In this document: positions 4,850 through 6,734 of the stretch, one piece after another
Layout of the letters: the number at the start of each line of letters is the position of its first letter
Numbering within the stretch: the first letter of the stretch is position 1
Origin: Bacillota bacterium
GTDB taxonomy: Bacteria > Bacillota > Dethiobacteria > DTU022 > UBA8154
Direction of reading: 5' to 3'
Assembly (NCBI GenBank): GCA_003456095.1
Contig: DMPF01000164.1
Span: forward strand, 1 to 6,734
Length of the DNA stretch: 6,734 nucleotides
Translations under genes and position numbers: made by a program
Notes under the pieces: generated by a model
The model's input: the letters and a program-made list of their open reading frames with translations, nothing else
Told to the model about the DNA's origin: nothing
Database searches by the model: none

Positions 4850-5764
4850 TTAAGGCGTCATATTCCCGGCCAGATGTTTAACCTTGGCTGTAAGGTTTAT
4901 CAGGTACGGAACTTCAGGTTGCTTGGGTTCGGGGAGAATATCGTAGCGTTCCGCCTTTATTCTTTGCACAACACGGTCAACAGAACCAAATTCTTCATCA
5001 AAAAGCCTGTAGACCTGGTCTTTGAAGCGTATGGCTTCGTTTATGGAGCTTTCAAAAAAGGCCGCCACTTCACCCCGGCCTACCAGGACGATGCGGTGCC
5101 CCTGGCAAAGTATCTCCATGGGAAGATCCGCTAACTTTTTTATAGTAGTAATATATGCTTCATAATCATGGAGGAACTCGCATACCATTGCTCCCCTGCT
5201 ATCGATGCATCCTGCTGAATCTCCAGCGATTAATACTTTTTTATCCGGTAAATAGTAACTATGGTGATCGCGTGTGTGGCCGGGAGTGGCTAAGGCCATA
5301 ACAGCGGAGCTATTACCTAGATGCAAAACTTGTTTGTCCGTTATCTCCAGATCCACGTCGAACGGTTGAAAATGGCCGTCAAGCAAGCAGGACGGATCAA
5401 CTTCCGGGTAATTATGCACAATATCTTTAGCGTCTTTGTTCAGTTTTGCAATCAGCTCCAGCGCTCCCGGCCTCTTCAGTATTTGAGCCGTTCGTGGCGA
5501 GGCGGCAATTTTCATCCCGGGAAAAGCCTTTTTCAGGTAAGACACGGCCCCGCAATGGTCCCAATGGGCATGAGTAAGAAATAGTATCTCCGGCTGACGC
5601 GCGCCCAGGACGGAACGTATTGCGTTCACATATAGCTTTCCCGCGCAGCTGGTGCCTCCTTCGAAGAGAACGGGGCATGGACCGTCTAAAAGGTGAACCG
5701 GATAAGCGGCCAGCCCCAAGACGTAAAAATTATCCGTTACCTGCCCAGTAAAATTAAAAGGCAT
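4850..5764 (-). CDS. MBL-fold metallo-hydrolase (metallo-beta-lactamase superfamily)
   Basis: 304 residues from ATG 5762-5764, with GGAGG (5775-5771) six bases upstream. The metal-binding set is complete: [11 protein letters not shown] (His65, His67, Asp69, His70), GHTRDH (His163), AGDS (Asp182) and QGHR (His223). This spacing fits a two-metal hydrolase of the glyoxalase II / LACTB2-like group. The family hydrolyses thioesters, lactones, phosphodiesters and similar bonds; the substrate cannot be told from sequence. There is no signal peptide, so it is cytoplasmic. The part after residue 230 ([20 protein letters not shown] onward) is a helical C-terminal domain of the kind seen in LACTB2-like members. 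It lies 96 bp after the cyclophilin gene on the same strand and may be co-transcribed or have its own promoter; no clear promoter or terminator was found in the gap. It is convergent with trpB2. Confidence 0.9.
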   Translation of the reverse strand: MPFNFTGQVTDNFYVLGLAAYPVHLLDGPCPVLFEGGTSCAGKLYVNAIRSVLGARQPEILFLTHAHWDHCGAVSYLKKAFPGMKIAASPRTAQILKRPGALELIAKLNKDAKDIVHNYPEVDPSCLLDGHFQPFDVDLEITDKQVLHLGNSSAVMALATPGHTRDHHSYYLPDKKVLIAGDSAGCIDSRGAMVCEFLHDYEAYITTIKKLADLPMEILCQGHRIVLVGRGEVAAFFESSINEAIRFKDQVYRLFDEEFGSVDRVVQRIKAERYDILPEPKQPEVPYLINLTAKVKHLAGNMTP

Positions 5765-5860
5765 GATTTGCCTCCGGTTCAGTGAATAATGCAGCTACTA
5801 TGGCTTGGCTGAGCCTGCACAGCTTATGAATAATTTTTAACGTGTCCCGAAATTTTTTAT
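5765..5860 (-). other. Intergenic gap between the cyclophilin and metallo-hydrolase genes
   Basis: Ninety-six bases with an AT-rich half next to the cyclophilin stop and the GGAGG ribosome binding site of the metallo-hydrolase at 5775-5771. I see no stable stem followed by T residues and no consensus promoter, so read-through from the upstream gene is possible. Confidence 0.4.
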
Positions 5861-6577
5861 TTAGATTTTCTCCGGCGGGTCGTATACTACCCCGAATTTC
5901 TCCACGCTTACCCGTCTGATCCGTTGCTCATCAAGGGGCCTATCCGTCTGGTCGCGTTGCACTGCGGCGATCCGGTCTGCTTCCTCCATTCCTTCAATTA
6001 CAACGCCGAAGGCGGCGTAATCGCCATCAAGGAAAGGCTGATCGGCCACTGTAATGAAAAACTGCGAACCTGCGGAGTCAGGCGCTTCTGTACGAGCCAT
6101 GGAGATTACGCCCCGATGGTGGAGAAGATTGTTTTGATGACCGTTGTTGGAAAATTCCCCCCTGATGGCGTAATCGGGACCACCGAGGCCTGTCCCGTCA
6201 GGGCAGCCGCCCTGGATCATAAATCCGGGAATAACTCGATGAAATATCAGCCCATCATAGAAGCCATCCTCCGCCAAGGCGATAAAATTCCTGACCGTGT
6301 TGGGAGCATTTACCGGATCGAGCTCCACTTTAATTATTGCTCCATTCTCCATCTCGATGCTGACCACCGGTTTAGGCTGCTCCCCTTCTTGCGCTTCACC
6401 CGGATCCACCGTGCCATTCTCATTAGCACCGTTCCCAAGCAGTAAAAACAGCGCAAGCACCAGCAGAACTGCCCCCGCCACCAGGAATATTTTGATTCTT
6501 TTCTGCCTCCGGCCGGCAGCCCCCCTGTTTTTGACCCCATACTTCCCCAGTCTTTTCACGTTCTTCTTCTTGCCCAC
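5861..6577 (-). CDS. Membrane-anchored cyclophilin-type peptidyl-prolyl cis-trans isomerase
   Basis: 238 residues from GTG 6575-6577, with GGGAGG (6592-6587) nine bases upstream. The first 29 residues are strongly basic (MGKKKNVKRLGKYGVKNR...), followed by one hydrophobic segment at 30-48 (IFLVAGAVLLVLALFLLLG). There is no lipobox Cys, so it is a signal anchor holding the enzyme on the outer face of the membrane. An acidic linker (50-70) leads to the cyclophilin domain at ~71-232. Catalytic signatures are FHRVIPGFMIQGG (112-124; Arg114, Phe119, Met120 and Gln122 match Arg55, Phe60, Met61 and Gln63 of human cyclophilin A) and AGSQFFI (169-175). The cyclosporin-contact Trp121 is replaced by Phe182, as is usual in bacteria. 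It catalyses proline isomerisation, probably aiding folding of exported proteins. The metallo-hydrolase gene follows on the same strand. Confidence 0.92.
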   Translation of the reverse strand: MGKKKNVKRLGKYGVKNRGAAGRRQKRIKIFLVAGAVLLVLALFLLLGNGANENGTVDPGEAQEGEQPKPVVSIEMENGAIIKVELDPVNAPNTVRNFIALAEDGFYDGLIFHRVIPGFMIQGGCPDGTGLGGPDYAIRGEFSNNGHQNNLLHHRGVISMARTEAPDSAGSQFFITVADQPFLDGDYAAFGVVIEGMEEADRIAAVQRDQTDRPLDEQRIRRVSVEKFGVVYDPPEKI

Positions 6578-6601
6578 GCAAACCAGCCTCCCTTGCCGCT
6601 A

Positions 6602-6734
6602 TTAATCCTTTTGCCAATAGTTGCAGATGAATAATAAATTCATCATAATTTTCTTAAAACCTGCAAAAATTCTGTACAAAAAAAACAAAATACACTGCAA
6701 ATCCTGCGTCAGTTCCATCTCCTTTTGGAGCGCG
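6602..6734 (-). CDS. Doubtful open frame running off the right edge
   Basis: On the minus strand a frame is open from the window edge to TAA 6602-6604, reading ALQKEMELTQDLQCILFFLY and then RIFAGFKKIMMNLLF before ...NYWQKD. It could be the C-terminus of an upstream gene or a 38-residue peptide from ATG 6718-6716, but the only GGAG abuts that ATG without spacing. The region is very AT-rich, with an A8 run, and carries a perfect 7-bp dyad GATGAAT-AATAA-ATTCATC (6626-6644), so it may simply be the untranslated promoter region of the cyclophilin gene. A second frame is open from the edge as far as about 6650. I do not recognise a family. Confidence 0.2.
   Translation of the reverse strand, partial: ALQKEMELTQDLQCILFFLYRIFAGFKKIMMNLLFICNYWQKD

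Noticed and set aside
5924..6445. 173-residue plus-strand frame across the cyclophilin gene
   Set aside because: It is antisense to a gene with intact catalytic motifs, has no ribosome binding site of note, and resembles no family.
1..6734. CRISPR array, tRNA or rRNA genes
   Set aside because: No regularly spaced 25-40 bp repeats, no tRNA cloverleaf with TTCRANY arm, and no rRNA-like conserved stretches were found on either strand.

Overview
The window looks like a piece of a Gram-positive, Clostridia-type chromosome; a Peptococcaceae / Desulfotomaculum-Pelotomaculum-like host is my best guess, but this is inference. The grounds are strong AGGAGG-type ribosome binding sites, frequent GTG starts, a sigma-A-like TTGTTT-17-TATAAT promoter, mixed base composition, and the gene set (stand-alone TrpB2, membrane-anchored cyclophilin, NAGPA-domain protein).

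Left part (1-960) is a decayed accessory segment. It holds the C-terminal end of a probable four-helix-bundle (S23/avd-like) protein, overlapping by a few bases the start of a DUF499-type P-loop ATPase, a family linked to DNA-modification and phage-defence loci. The ATPase is cut off after about 175 residues, shortly after its Walker A motif, where the sequence passes into an internal fragment of an IS1634-type (IS4 superfamily) transposase. The ATPase start codon is followed by a degenerate 8-bp tandem repeat.

Centre-left (960-2796) is a two-gene minus-strand unit: a small membrane-anchored coiled-coil protein, then a secreted phosphodiester glycosidase (NAGPA domain) whose start overlaps it by 11 bp. 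The unit has a good promoter, a ~100-nt leader with two competing hairpins, and an intrinsic terminator. Region 2797-3341 has no convincing gene. It contains repeat and mobile-element-like debris, an imperfect tandem 16-mer carrying TTGAC, and a potentially structured leader upstream of trpB2.

Centre-right (3342-4770) is a complete plus-strand TrpB2-type tryptophan synthase beta chain with an excellent ribosome binding site and a strong terminator hairpin, shared with the convergent gene to its right. The right part (4850-6577), on the minus strand, holds a membrane-anchored cyclophilin peptidyl-prolyl isomerase followed by an MBL-fold metallo-hydrolase. The right edge has an AT-rich upstream region with a possible open frame running off the window.

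No complete undescribed system is visible. The most interesting signals are the interrupted defence-type ATPase with its octamer repeat, and the unexplained leaders of the coiled-coil/NAGPA unit and of trpB2.
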